From: Vanilla planifolia
Taxonomy: Eukaryota; Streptophyta; Magnoliopsida; Asparagales; Orchidaceae
Length of the DNA stretch: 64,000 bases
Assembly (NCBI GenBank): GCA_023846275.1
Contig: CM043865.1
Coordinates: forward strand, 7,242,068-7,306,067
Direction of reading: 5' to 3'
Positions 24,471 to 35,223 of this stretch are shown here, piece by piece. The position numbers and the translations under genes were made by a program. Below the pieces are notes generated by a model. That model ran no database searches, was not told the origin of the DNA, and saw nothing but the letters and a program-made list of their open reading frames with translations. Numbering within the stretch: position 1 is the first letter of the stretch; each line of letters starts with the position of its first letter.

Positions 24471-24471
24471 G

Positions 24472-24806
24472 TACATTCATACGCAGATGGCTCGGGATAT
24501 GGTTACCGACCCCAATAGGGAGGGGGTGTTTGCTGTTACTCTTCAGTATGTTAGGGAGATGAAGGCTCTCCGGTTCTCTCATATCCACAGGGAGGGGAAC
24601 GCGCCGGCTGACTGGGTTGCCCGTGAGGCTTGTCTTCATGAGTTTGTTTGGGTTCCTGGGGGTTCTCTTCCCCAGCCTCTCCTCAAACTTATGCTGTCTG
24701 ATTTTTTGTTTGATCCCCCTCGAGGACTCACTGTAAAACCTGTGTGACATCGCCACTTTTGATATAATGTTATATCCTTTCAAAAAAAAAATACATTTAT
24801 ACGCAG
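24472..24806 (+). mobile_element. 5'-truncated LINE insertion with target-site duplication
   Basis: The inserted body is 24487-24791. It encodes the C-terminal end of a LINE RNase H-like domain, with the motif SHIHREGNAPADWVAR, then a stop, a short 3' UTR ending TTATATCCTTTC and a 10-base poly(A). It is bracketed by 15-bp direct repeats, TACATTCATACGCAG at 24472-24486 and TACATTTATACGCAG at 24792-24806, differing at one base. Truncation, A-tail and duplication are the signature of target-primed reverse transcription. The near-intact duplication and the open frame suggest a fairly recent insertion compared with the other LINE relics here. Confidence 0.85.
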
Positions 24807-24809
24807 TCT

Positions 24810-25454
24810 TTTTTACATTTTTTTTTATTTAAATAGATAATACATTTCTCTGAATATAAATTTTCATTTTACCTTTTAATATTAAAATACCTCACAAATA
24901 AACACTGCTTAAATTTAAATGAAAATTAAATATCAATTTCCATCATTTTCATTGCAAAATTAAAAATCCATGAAATCTGAAAGAATCACAAATAACAATA
25001 TGAATTGACCTGCTACAGAATGAATGGCAAGATTAATTTCAAAGAAGGCAGGTGCAAGTATGATAATGACACAAGGAAAGAAAATGGAATCTAATATGGA
25101 GAAAGAATAGAATATACTTCGTGGCGTAGTTGTTATAACTTAGAAAATGTGTCTATGATATGACTTGGACGTAGATGGACTCAAAACATGAGAAGCTTAT
25201 CCCTTTCCTGCCTATTTCCAACGCAGCCGAGCAGATAAGTACGACATGAACCATAAGATAATGCCAAAGGCTTATCATAAGGAAGATACAACTCCAGCCA
25301 AGAGGGTATTTTACAGGCTATAGCACACATTGATTTTATCTATACCCTTTTTAACTTTAGTGAAGCAACATCACCATATAATTGTGGGTTTTCCTTCAGT
25401 AATCCACTTGCATATTCTTGATATTTGGCAATTAATATAGAGCTTTAGAGAACC
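24810..25454 (+). promoter_or_regulatory. Upstream region of the OXS3-like gene
   Basis: Intergenic DNA between the LINE insertion and the OXS3-like start codon. Its last 250 bases are less AT-rich and probably hold the promoter and 5' UTR. I could not fix a TATA box or start site. Confidence 0.35.
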
Positions 25455-25998
25455 ATGGCTGAAGGAATCAAGCAGAAGTCCTGTGGGTTCTTATTACCAG
25501 GTAGAAAAGGTGATCATGAAGATTGTAAGCCCAACGATTCGGCGATGCTCTCTTCGTGCTCGGGTAGTGCTGAGGACGAGGCCTCTTCGTCTTCCCCCGA
25601 CGATGGACCTCTCTTTGAGATGTCATCTCTCATGGCAGATCTTCCCATCGAGTGAGTTCACCTTATCTTGTTTATGTAGTACCCACATTTTGGATGCAAC
25701 AAAATTTTATCATAGGCCTTGCCTAACGATTCATGGTTCTTGCAGAAGAGGACTATCTAAATTCTTCCATGGGAAATCCCAAACTTTCGCTTCTCTATCT
25801 GAAGTCAGATGTATTGAAGACCTTTCAAAAAAGAAGGGCCCTTACAGGAAGAGAACGAAGCAATGGAAGAACACGTTTATGAATCAGAAGACATATAATG
25901 CTATAAATACATGCGGCAGAACCATATCCAAGAACAAACCCACGAGTTTCTGTAGCTCACGTGAGGGGAAGAACCAGCCGTGGCATTTTTTGTTTTAA
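25455..25998 (+). CDS. OXIDATIVE STRESS 3 (OXS3)-like protein, two exons
   Basis: Exons 25455-25651 and 25746-25998 are joined by a 94-bp GT/AG intron that splits a Glu codon, giving 149 residues. Exon 1 starts MAEGIKQKSCGF and holds a Ser-rich acidic stretch (residues about 33-52) followed by PLFEMSSLMADLPIE. Exon 2 begins with the family core, RGLSKFFHGKSQTFASLSEV, followed by IEDLSKKKGPYRKRTK. These two blocks and their order define the plant OXS3 group of small nuclear proteins linked to tolerance of heavy metals and oxidative stress, possibly acting at chromatin. The intron just before the core block is expected for this family. The C-terminus (about 45 residues) is basic and not conserved. 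No stop or frameshift interrupts it. Which paralogue this is cannot be told. Confidence 0.85.
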
Positions 25999-27330
25999 GG
26001 GCAGTAAATCTTCTCTGCTACAAGATGCCAAAAGAAGACCATGTCGAAGCATCAAATATAGCTTAATTGCATTTCAAATATTCAGTTTATCAGAGGGAAT
26101 AAATTTACAGAAGGAACAATACTGTGCTTTAATTGAAAATTTTCAAGTAGACATATATATCATTGTTATTCGACAGATCACTGAAAAGGACATGGGAATT
26201 GCAATTCTGTTTCTACTTAACAAGCCAGCTTTAGCATTTAATTGCAAATTAATTCCAATATTAAGAAATACCCTTGCATGTGTGGAGCATAGGCAAAAGT
26301 CCAACCTAGTGCACAATATTACCTTGTAATTCTACATGAAAATAGTTTCACAACGTAGCCTCCAACTCGCGTAAAAAATATCTTTATCATTGTTTAAAGG
26401 CTCACTTCCAATGTTATTTCAAAGCGTTATCTTCAATGAGCAGCTACATGGTATAGGAAAATGTAGAAGCCAAAATTGGGAACACTGTAATTGACGAACT
26501 ATACTAATAATATAGTATAAAAATAGTTTTTTTATAAATTATCTGTCAAAACTGGAAATCATAATGCAAAACACACAAAATATTATAAATAGCAGAAGGA
26601 AGATGAATAGACAAGAAGGAAATAAGAAATAAAAGCGAAGGTGAAAAAAGTAATATGCTATTAAAAATGATCATTGAAGCAAATCAGCTAGACTTATGTG
26701 ATATGGAAAGCAATGGATGATCTAAAGTTGTCTTAAGGTGACAACTAGGTCAAGGTCTTCATAAATTCATTCACACAGAGTATTAGTGAAGTCTAAGTTA
26801 GAAAACAAACATAAAGGATCATCCATACTTGAAGGAAAAAAACGACCCACGTTTAATGTATAAAAGAATATATCAAAAAAGTAAAAAACAAGGGTTTAGT
26901 ACACCTTGCCAAAGCCATCAAAGGATTAAATCATGGGTGCATGGTATCTAGATCCTAGAAGGACAGTTCTCAAATTCAAGGAAAAGTTAGCATAGGAAAA
27001 AGCATTAAAAACAAAAAACAAAAATCTACACTTTTTTTCCATTCTTGATCAATTCATTGGAAGAAAATTGAATAGCAATGTGTACAAGCGTGAGAGGTGC
27101 AATAACATGCATACAAAGAATTTCGAAAATATAATGGCAGAGAGCACACAACCCAAAGTGCAAAGGTGCAAATATTGTGAGTTGCAGATTATATGTATGA
27201 TTATGATTATGTGCAAATAAAGTATTTGTAGAATTTTGTGTGTTTATAATAAAAATTATGTGTGTACAAATGTAAGCATATAATTTCAATTATGCATGTA
27301 TAACATTTGGCACAAGCAAATTAGTTTAGG
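25999..27330. other. Intergenic DNA after the OXS3-like gene
   Basis: The first few hundred bases may be its 3' UTR. The rest has no recognised gene. Open frames at about 25961-26329 and on the minus strand at 27026-27289 look like chance frames. Confidence 0.45.
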
Positions 27331-27395
27331 ATAGTTGCAAAAGGTTAATCCCATCAATTGATCCTCTTAATAGTTGCAAAAGGTTAATCCCATCA
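27331..27395. repeat. Short direct repeat, 25 bp, two copies
   Basis: The block beginning TAGTTGCAAAAGG and ending AATCCCATCA occurs twice in a row, at about 27332-27356 and 27371-27395, separated by about 14 bases. Confidence 0.8.
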
Positions 27396-27479
27396 TCTGA
27401 TCTAGGTGGATGGAACAAGAGCCACTCGATCAGAATACTGAATAAATGGTCCATATATAATCCAAATGAGATTTGATCT

Positions 27480-27860
27480 AGATCGTTAGATCCCATATGC
27501 TGGATGAACGATGTTAATTCGTAAGAGCACTATTCACAAAGGAGGAGATGATCTTAATTGTTTGATTAGGCTTAATAGATGAACAACTAAATGAAATGTA
27601 TTATTCACAAATATGGAGAATATCTTCACTGTTTGATTAGTTTTATGGATGAATGGTAAGATTAAAATTATTATGCAAAATGATGAAACTAATCACAGCA
27701 GTTTTATTAGGCTTGAAAGATAGATAATTAGATGGAATCTACTGTTTACAAAAAGGGTACGATCTTGACCGTTCGATCTCAAAAATGAGTGATCAGATGA
27801 TACTGATTTTCCTTAGTCTGAAAGCAAATAAGATCCATTATTAGTCCCACATTGAAGGCT
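27480..27860. repeat. Imperfect repeat block ending in a second USE-like motif
   Basis: Loose repeats of about 80-90 bp, each with a TTGTTTGATTAG-like core and a TTCACAAA-like edge, run from about 27520 to 27790. AGTCCCACATTG at 27843-27854 differs by one base from the plant snRNA USE, and a weak TATAATA lies about 25 bases further on. No RNA gene is recognisable downstream. Confidence 0.35.
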
Positions 27861-27958
27861 TGTACATGATGTTTGACATTATAATACTTTTAGCTTATAG
27901 GTCAGTAGAATAGGGTTGTTATCCCTTGATGCTCTTAGGAATTCATAATCCAAGTCAC

Positions 27959-27961
<3 letters not shown>

Positions 27962-27994
<33 letters not shown>
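27962..27994. repeat. CA/TA dinucleotide microsatellite
   Basis: Uninterrupted CA units from 27962 to about 27987 pass into TA units to 27994. Confidence 0.95.
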
Positions 27995-29117
27995 GGGTCC
28001 GACCTGACTTAATATATTACTTAATAATTCACGAGTCTTGTTATGCCTAATTGGTTCATGAGTTATTTCTTGACCTAATTTAATCCAAGCCACATAAGGT
28101 TATGACATGATTGAGACTTGAGCTTGACTCGACTTGGTTTGCCTGTCCATTAACCCATGGCTCCCTAAGGCCTATTGCCCAGCAGTTCAGGCAACTTAGC
28201 CTAAGCCCTATTGGGCTTAGCCAAGTGCTTAGGCAAATTTTTGTTTTCTTCATCTATTTTTTAAAACCATCTTTTAAAAATTAATTTTTTTTACTTTTAA
28301 AGTATCTTTTAGTTACTAAAATAAATAAAATATATTCACAAATACTAAAATAATGATACTTAAGAAATCATTGATCATATAAGTAAATGAATGATATTAT
28401 GTGACATAATTATGTCATATATAAATAAGTGATAAGATAAATAATCAAATTAGTAGATGTTTTATAGATGTACTCCTGATGGTGAGCTACTCTACCAAGA
28501 GTTTGTTCAATGGCTCTTTGATATGTTATTTAAGCCACAATTTCACATGGTCATCATCGCTATTTGAGATTGTTCATTTGTGGATTACTTTATGAGATAT
28601 TTAGTCTAACTCTTTAATTGATTGAACTTATAAGAGGTTGAGATGTATAAAAATGCAAGATACTCAAAAAAAGTATTAGAGAAACTAATATAATAGTTTT
28701 GTTATCATCAATAAGTGGTATCATGACTAAAGATACAACAAAAATTATATGTTTTTTATTTTATGATTAAATATTGTATCCTAACTTCTATATAAATGGG
28801 TGAGAAAGATGTATAAAATAATTTAGAAAACTATAAGAATTATAACTTTATAGATTTAGCACCCCTTGAAGAGCATCTCTTTGAGAAATTTAATCTCTTT
28901 GTAACAAAAACTCTCTTCTCGTTCTCCTTTTTTTTTTGCTCTTTATACACTTTCACTTCCATTGCTTCTATTCTAAAAATAAGGTCTAGTGAAGAGGGTT
29001 AAGAGGAGAACACCACCTGGATATATCATTAATACTGGCAATAACACCATTAGGGAGTGGGATATACTATAGCAGAATGAACAAAAGTATTGAGTTGGTA
29101 AGCCTATTTGATATAAG
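27995..29117. other. Gene-free stretch, nothing firm
   Basis: No recognised coding domain. Bases about 28780-29100 have the look of the end of an LTR or leader region, but no termini could be set. Confidence 0.35.
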
Positions 29118-30378
29118 ATAATATGTTAAAATCTATTTTGCTCATAGATAATTGAGAAAGTCTTTGGTTTATGCAATATATTCATATAAGGGAATACTCA
29201 AAGGTATTGTAGATTTAGAATCAAAATTTCTATGATTGTTGGGCAAGAACTTTCTTAGAAGTTAAGACTTGTACTGACTTTTAGCAAAAGGGATCTCAAC
29301 CTAAAAAAAAGTAGTTTGAACAACTCATACCCAAGTACTCATGTTGGTGATGAAGTGGCATGATACACATAAGTGGAGTTTATAGAAGACTAAATAAGAA
29401 ACCACAGAATCACATACACAAACTTAAAAATTTAGACGTGATGATAGATTTTTTTTGAAATATGAAATAAAGTGATTAAAGACTTTCTTGGTGATTTGAT
29501 GGTCTTTATTAAAGACTTTCTTTGTTACTTCATTCAAAAAGCTTATCACATATAATATGGTGAGCATCCTTATTTGTAGAGATCTTAAGGGTACAATAAT
29601 AATTTATTAATCTAAAAATACAAAAAAATATTTAAAATACTAAAAAATATATATTTGAAATTTTAAAAGATATTTTAGAATTTAAAAGTCATCATAAATT
29701 ATAAAATAAATATTTTAAATTTTACCAAAAAACTAAAAAAAATGACTTAAAAGCTATACAATTAATTGAATTAAGCAATTCTCAAACGACATATGAATTT
29801 CTAGCGATGGTAACGGTGAACGGTGAGGCAATAGGCAGTGTGAACGGTGGCAGAGAGGTGCATGATGCAGGGGTTAATAGGTCGACACGCGTGTTTTGGG
29901 TCTGATTCGTTCAGGGATTGGGTCTGCGGGTGTTGATGGGCTGGTGCAGGTCGAGCGGGTCGCTCGGGCCAGTGCGAGCAATGACATTAGAGCTGACAAT
30001 GATGGTACGATGGAAGATGGTGGCAGGAATAGCCCAAAATCAAGTTTTAGCTCTTTTGAAGTCATTTTTTACCAAGTTTTGTATCAACAAAATTATAGGA
30101 CTACTGAAGGGATGACCAATACTGAATTTCAAGCTAATAATATCTGAAAAGCTATCAATTGTTTCTCAAATGATTGAAACAAAAATGTAGAAGCAAATAA
30201 CTTTATGAATTATTGAAAGCAAACAAAAATGTGTAATAAATAAGGTTAAGCTACAATTGATCCCCACAATAATAATGATATAGAGACTAATGAAAAATAG
30301 AGCCAATCTTGGTATGACTCTGAGTTCGAATAGGAATAGTATGCCCCCAAGTGGAACCTTTACGTGATGTAATAGACA
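29118..30378 (-). mobile_element. LTR-like copy A of a short-internal-region LTR element
   Basis: About 1.26 kb that recurs in direct orientation at about 30793-32506. Both copies share a start with AATATGTTAAAATCTATTTT, a GTTGAAC/GTTTGAACAACTCA-like middle, a GC-richer patch with CGTGTTTTGGGTCT, and an end with ATGCCYCCAAGTG. As orientation is minus, this copy would be the 3' LTR. It is diverged from copy B by many substitutions and lacks the two insertions of copy B. Confidence 0.6.
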
Positions 30379-30792
30379 CTATTGTGTCATTCTACTTAGG
30401 TGGGGAAGAGCTAAACTTCATGGATCTAGGGTGAAATCTCTGATATTGTTCTAACATCTTAGGTTTAGGCGGTGAAACTCCTCCTTAGTAATCTAAGTGT
30501 TGTCAAAGGCGGGGTGGCCTCGTAAATGTATCAAAAATCTTTGTTGTCCTTGATCTTGTGTGAAAACTATTTTTCATCTAAGATTTGCTTCACTTGATCT
30601 CTCATATGAGACTAAATGTATTGGTGAGACAAGTTCACTCGATAAGATTTTTTATATAATATATATATATATATATATATTAAAAAACTTTTAGCAATTA
30701 AAAACAAATGTACAAAATTAAAAGATGACTATTTCATGATAAATTAAAAAACATACAACTTTCTACAGCTAACCATGCTCTGATATCAAAGT
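30379..30792 (-). mobile_element. Short internal region with tRNA primer-binding motif
   Basis: About 410 bp between the LTR-like copies. Next to copy B the minus strand reads TTTGATATCAGAGC (about 30777-30790), one or two bases off the plant copia primer-binding site TGGTATCAGAGC, which pairs with initiator Met-tRNA. A TA microsatellite lies at 30653-30680. No gag or pol is present, as in TRIM or large non-autonomous derivatives. I could not find a convincing polypurine tract. Confidence 0.45.
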
Positions 30793-32506
30793 TGATGTAG
30801 GATAATATGTTAAAATCTATTTTAACTCATAAACAATTGAGAAAAACTTAAGTTCAAGCAATATCTCCATACAAGATCCTATCAAAGGTATTGTAAATTT
30901 AGAATCAAAATTTCTAAGATTGTCGGGCAATTAAGAACTTTCCCAAAAGTCAAAAGCTTGCATTGACTTTTAGCATAAGGGATCTCAACCTAAGAAAAAA
31001 TTGTTTGAACAACTCACATTCAAGTACTTATGTTGGTGGTGAAGTGGCATGGTACACTCAAGTGAAGTTTGTAGAAGGCCAAATAAAAAACCACACAAAT
31101 CATATGCATAAACTTAGAATTTTGGACATGATAGAGTTTTTTTAAAATATGAAATAAAGTGATTAAAGACTTTTCTGGTGATTTGATGCTCTTTATTAGT
31201 GTTAGATAATGGGTCAGGATTTTCTCTTTTGAGCCTCTCGCTTACCTTCCTAAGGCACCTTCGAAATCACACCATCAGATTGTTTGTACACAATACACTT
31301 GTATCACGTAAGAGTGATGACAGCACTTCATTACTTCATTCAAAATGTTCATCATTGACAACATAGTGAGCATCTTTATTTATAAAGACCTCAAAGGTAT
31401 AATAATAATTTGCTAACCTAATAATACAAAAGGACATTTGGAATACTAAAAGATATATTTTTGAAATTTTAAAAGATATTTTAGAATTTTAAAAATCACA
31501 ACAAATTACCAAATAAATACTTTAAAATTTTTCCAAAAAACTGAAAATAAAACTGACTTAAAAGCTGCAAAATTAATTGAATTAAGTAGTTCCCGAATAA
31601 CATATGCATTTAGAGTGGCGGTAAAAACGAATGGCGAGGCCGCAGGTAGTGCAAACGATGTAGGAGGAGAAGTGTGTGACGCCTCGGGTATAGTTGCCAG
31701 GGCAACATGGATCGAAGCAATTCAATGTAGGTTAACCGATCGACGTGCGTGTTTTGGGTCTACGACAGTAAGAAGAGGAAATACAAAAGTACGTCAACTA
31801 TAAAAAGAAGTCAAAGTGAATTGGTCCACACTAACACTTCCACGTAATAATTCTACCAAAGGCAATCCTATTATAAGAATAGCTTAGGCACTTCTGTTAC
31901 AATGTTTACTGCCTAAAAGCCAATTTAGTTTCAAGGTAAGGAATAACTAGTTAAGCCAAAAGATGTGTTCATAGATTAGGTCTGTAACTATTGATGGGTC
32001 GACATGGGTTGAGCATGTCAGTGTGAGATGGCGGATCAGCAATGTCGACATGGGAGGTGTGTGGGTTAATGTTGACAAGTTGTGTGCTCAGAGCTGACTA
32101 CAAAAGTACGGCAGTAGACGGTGGTGGAGGTGGAGGATAGTGGTGGGAATAGCTCAAACTCAATTTTTAGCTCTTTTTGAAGTCAATTTTTTACCAAATT
32201 TTGTATTGATGAAACTACTGGACTACTAAAGGGATGATCAGTATTGAATTTAAAGTTAAAACTATCCAAAAAAAACTTCTAATTATTCTTCAAACATTAA
32301 AAATAAAACTATAGAAGCAAATAACTTGATAAATTATTAAAAGCAAATAGAAATGTATAATAAATAAAGGTTAGCTGTAATTGACCTCAACAATAGTAAT
32401 AATAATAGAGACTAATGAGAAGTAGATGGACCAATCTTAGTATGACTCTGAGTCTGAATAGGACTAATATGCCTCCAAGTGAAATCTTTATATGATGTAC
32501 TAGATG
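30793..32506 (-). mobile_element. LTR-like copy B, with two internal insertions
   Basis: Diverged direct repeat of 29118-30378. It is about 450 bp longer because of an extra segment at about 31197-31330 and another at about 31680-31980. The copies have drifted far apart, so the element is old. Alternatively this is a plain tandem duplication of unknown origin. Confidence 0.55.
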
Positions 32507-32639
32507 TTAGTAATTCACTATCTTACCTTCCAAAGATAAAGAGTGCAACCTCAACCAATATTCTAAAAATAGCTACAAAAAGACCCATAAAGATGAGTGG
32601 GTCCCCAAGTATGTAATAGCTTTAGCCTTAACCATATAA

Positions 32640-33390
32640 ATCTTCTCAATAATCAAGTTCCTACATTACAAAGGCATAACTTTATTGAAGAAAATTGAAA
32701 AATTTTGTTGGTTGACAAGTTGTCAAGAAGTAGAAGCATAGATATCCAAGACCTCCCTGATACATTAAAATGGAGTAATAAGAGGTAGGAACACAAAGAA
32801 GGGCACCTGTATGCAAGAGGTGAGAAGTCAAGGGCCAATATGGGCATATGCTCAAATGCCCATATAAGAAGTATGCTCTATCTCCTACTAAAGAAACAAA
32901 GATAAAAACTATAAGCATAAGATAAACAAATATAAGGAGAGTAGATATCCTTGCCAAAAGCTATAGGTAGCTTGGATCTAAGGAATTTGCTAAACATTGA
33001 GAAGGATACAAAATTGAGCCACAACACAAGCTTGAATCCAAGGACATCACAAGTTAGGCAAGTCCAAATGCCATAGCATGGAGAGCATGTAATCCCAACG
33101 AACATGATTATAATCCTTTTCCATGTCCACTTTGATATCCATGAGGCTTTTAATGAAAGTGGAAGTAGAGAGATAATGCATTAGCTTCTAAATAATAATA
33201 CAATTATCAACAATCGACCTCTCTTTCTCTAAATCCCCTTAGTGTGGAAAGATAAGACTTCAGACAAAATCATGAAGCCTCTTCACAAGCATCTTAGGTA
33301 CAAATTTATAAACAATATTGCATAAGCTAATAAACCAAAATTGATCAAGTTTATTCACTTTTTAGCTTAAGAAATCAAAACCATAAAAAA
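32640..33390 (-). pseudogene. LINE reverse transcriptase relic
   Basis: Minus-strand frames, broken by stops and shifts, follow a plant L1-type reverse transcriptase in order. Near 33380-33320 is FRLISLCNIVYKFVPKMLV. Near 33125-33050 is KVDMEKDYNHVRWDYMLSML, the catalytic Asp block (family form KIDMEKAYDRVRWDF). Near 32940 is a degraded GCPLSPYLF block, and near 32820 is SHLLHTGALLCV in place of SHLLYADDCLLF. The catalytic YADD is therefore lost. It is a dead fragment; endonuclease and RNase H parts were not firmly found. Confidence 0.8.
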
Positions 33391-35223
33391 TGTCCCATCT
33401 TATTAGCATGATACTAATAGTGAAAACTTGCATACCAATATTCATTCTATTTGAATACATGTACACAAGGCAAAACTTTGTAGCATACAGTTGTTATCCT
33501 ATAATACTAAAATATGTCTTGTATGACAACCACTAATGCATTCTTCCACTCCATGCATCATATTTAAATCTTAACAACAAAATCATAATCGACTCTCTAT
33601 ACTCTTATAAGACATTAAATATGTCTAAGCATATCATTTTTATTGCTAAGCATCTACAATGGTATCCCCGACATTAATGTAGCTAATTAAGCTAAAAATT
33701 TACTCATAAATTAAGTTTGACCTACCCATCAAAAGACCTATAACCTTCTAGTCATACATCTCATCCAAAATAAAAACATAAAGAACAAAAAGCCCATGCA
33801 AAAATACAATTTGACCTTGGATAATAAAATCCTTGGTTGTTCTTCCATAAGTATGGTCATAGGAACACAAATGGCATCTCCCATAAACATTTTGGTTGTT
33901 ATCGCTTTGATATTTACAATACAAATGCATTTTCCTAGAAGCCCATGAAGGCCATTTTTGAACCAACTTACTTCCCTTGTTGATTGATAAATATTTTAAA
34001 AAAAGCAATTCATTTCTTGCCATAAACTTATCCCCTTAACATCAAAGGAAATGCATATACATCATTGAAATTATTAAGAAAAGAAAGATAAAAAATAAAA
34101 AAAAAATAAAGCAATACATCTTGAAAGTATTACAAGTCAATTTAATTCCTCTAGTACAGTTCTGTGCATCCCCTTAGTTCTTATAAATAGGCATCAAGCC
34201 ATCAAGACACACATAATATGTCAACAATAAGAAAAATTTCAGTTGAACTCTCCCTCAAACATCTATAAACAACAAATGACGATTATTCCTAATATCAGTT
34301 CATTGATACCGGTTCGCCCCTTTGTGGGTTTTGTCTATGAACAATAGTCAATCATCCAACTGAAAAAATAAATAAATAAAAGTGACCATTAAGCAACCAA
34401 GCATTGAAAATATAAGAATTTGGTTAACATAAAGGTAAAAAAACAATAGCACTGCATAAGTGAAACTCAGGAAGGTATCTACAAACTCTAATTTGCATCA
34501 AAGAAGCACAATCCATGTAAAAAGGATCATTTAGACCTGAACCCAACTGTTTAACATAGAGATAATATGACCAATAGATTAGAAGATAAGCCATTTATTT
34601 GAATCAATACATGCCTATGGTCATCAATGATACCCGAATATCTTGGTAGAGGTCATCATAATCACGTGTAATGAATCCTCAACCAAAAAGATACAATAGA
34701 TTCAATTTAGGATTCAGTACATTCACAGAAACGGGACATCTATTGAACACCATGTAACTTTAGGTCCCGGGGAAAAGATCAAACTTTTTCCAGTATGGTT
34801 CGTTTAAATTCCATTGTACCTTATCTTCTGTGGGTATATCAAATTCAAATACTACTCAGAAAATATTGCTATCTCAGACAAGCTAAAGCTGGGCACATTT
34901 AAGTTGCTGAACGAATGAAAAAATTTCAGAATATAATGAGGCAATGCGACTATTTCATATTCTTTCTGATGGTTGTACACTTTTGGCATGATATATGCTT
35001 CAATTATCAACTTCAAAATTTATTTAGTAATATCATCTAAACCATTGAAATATTAAAGCAATCTGTGAACTAAAACTTCAAATTATAGTCAAGCTATGAT
35101 AGAATAGAAAAATTGCCATAGAACAAGTTAACATAAGGAATTTGCAGTGGTCATAACCAAAAAAAAAACTGAAGAAAAGCAGTAAGTGCAAAACATCATA
35201 CTTTGTCAAAATGTGAGCAAGCA
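33391..35223. other. Intergenic DNA downstream of the WD40 gene
   Basis: Bases 33391-34050 may be an earlier part of the LINE on the minus strand, but no motif is firm. The stretch from about 34100 to 35223 is unrecognised and should hold the 3' UTR of the WD40 gene. Confidence 0.4.
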
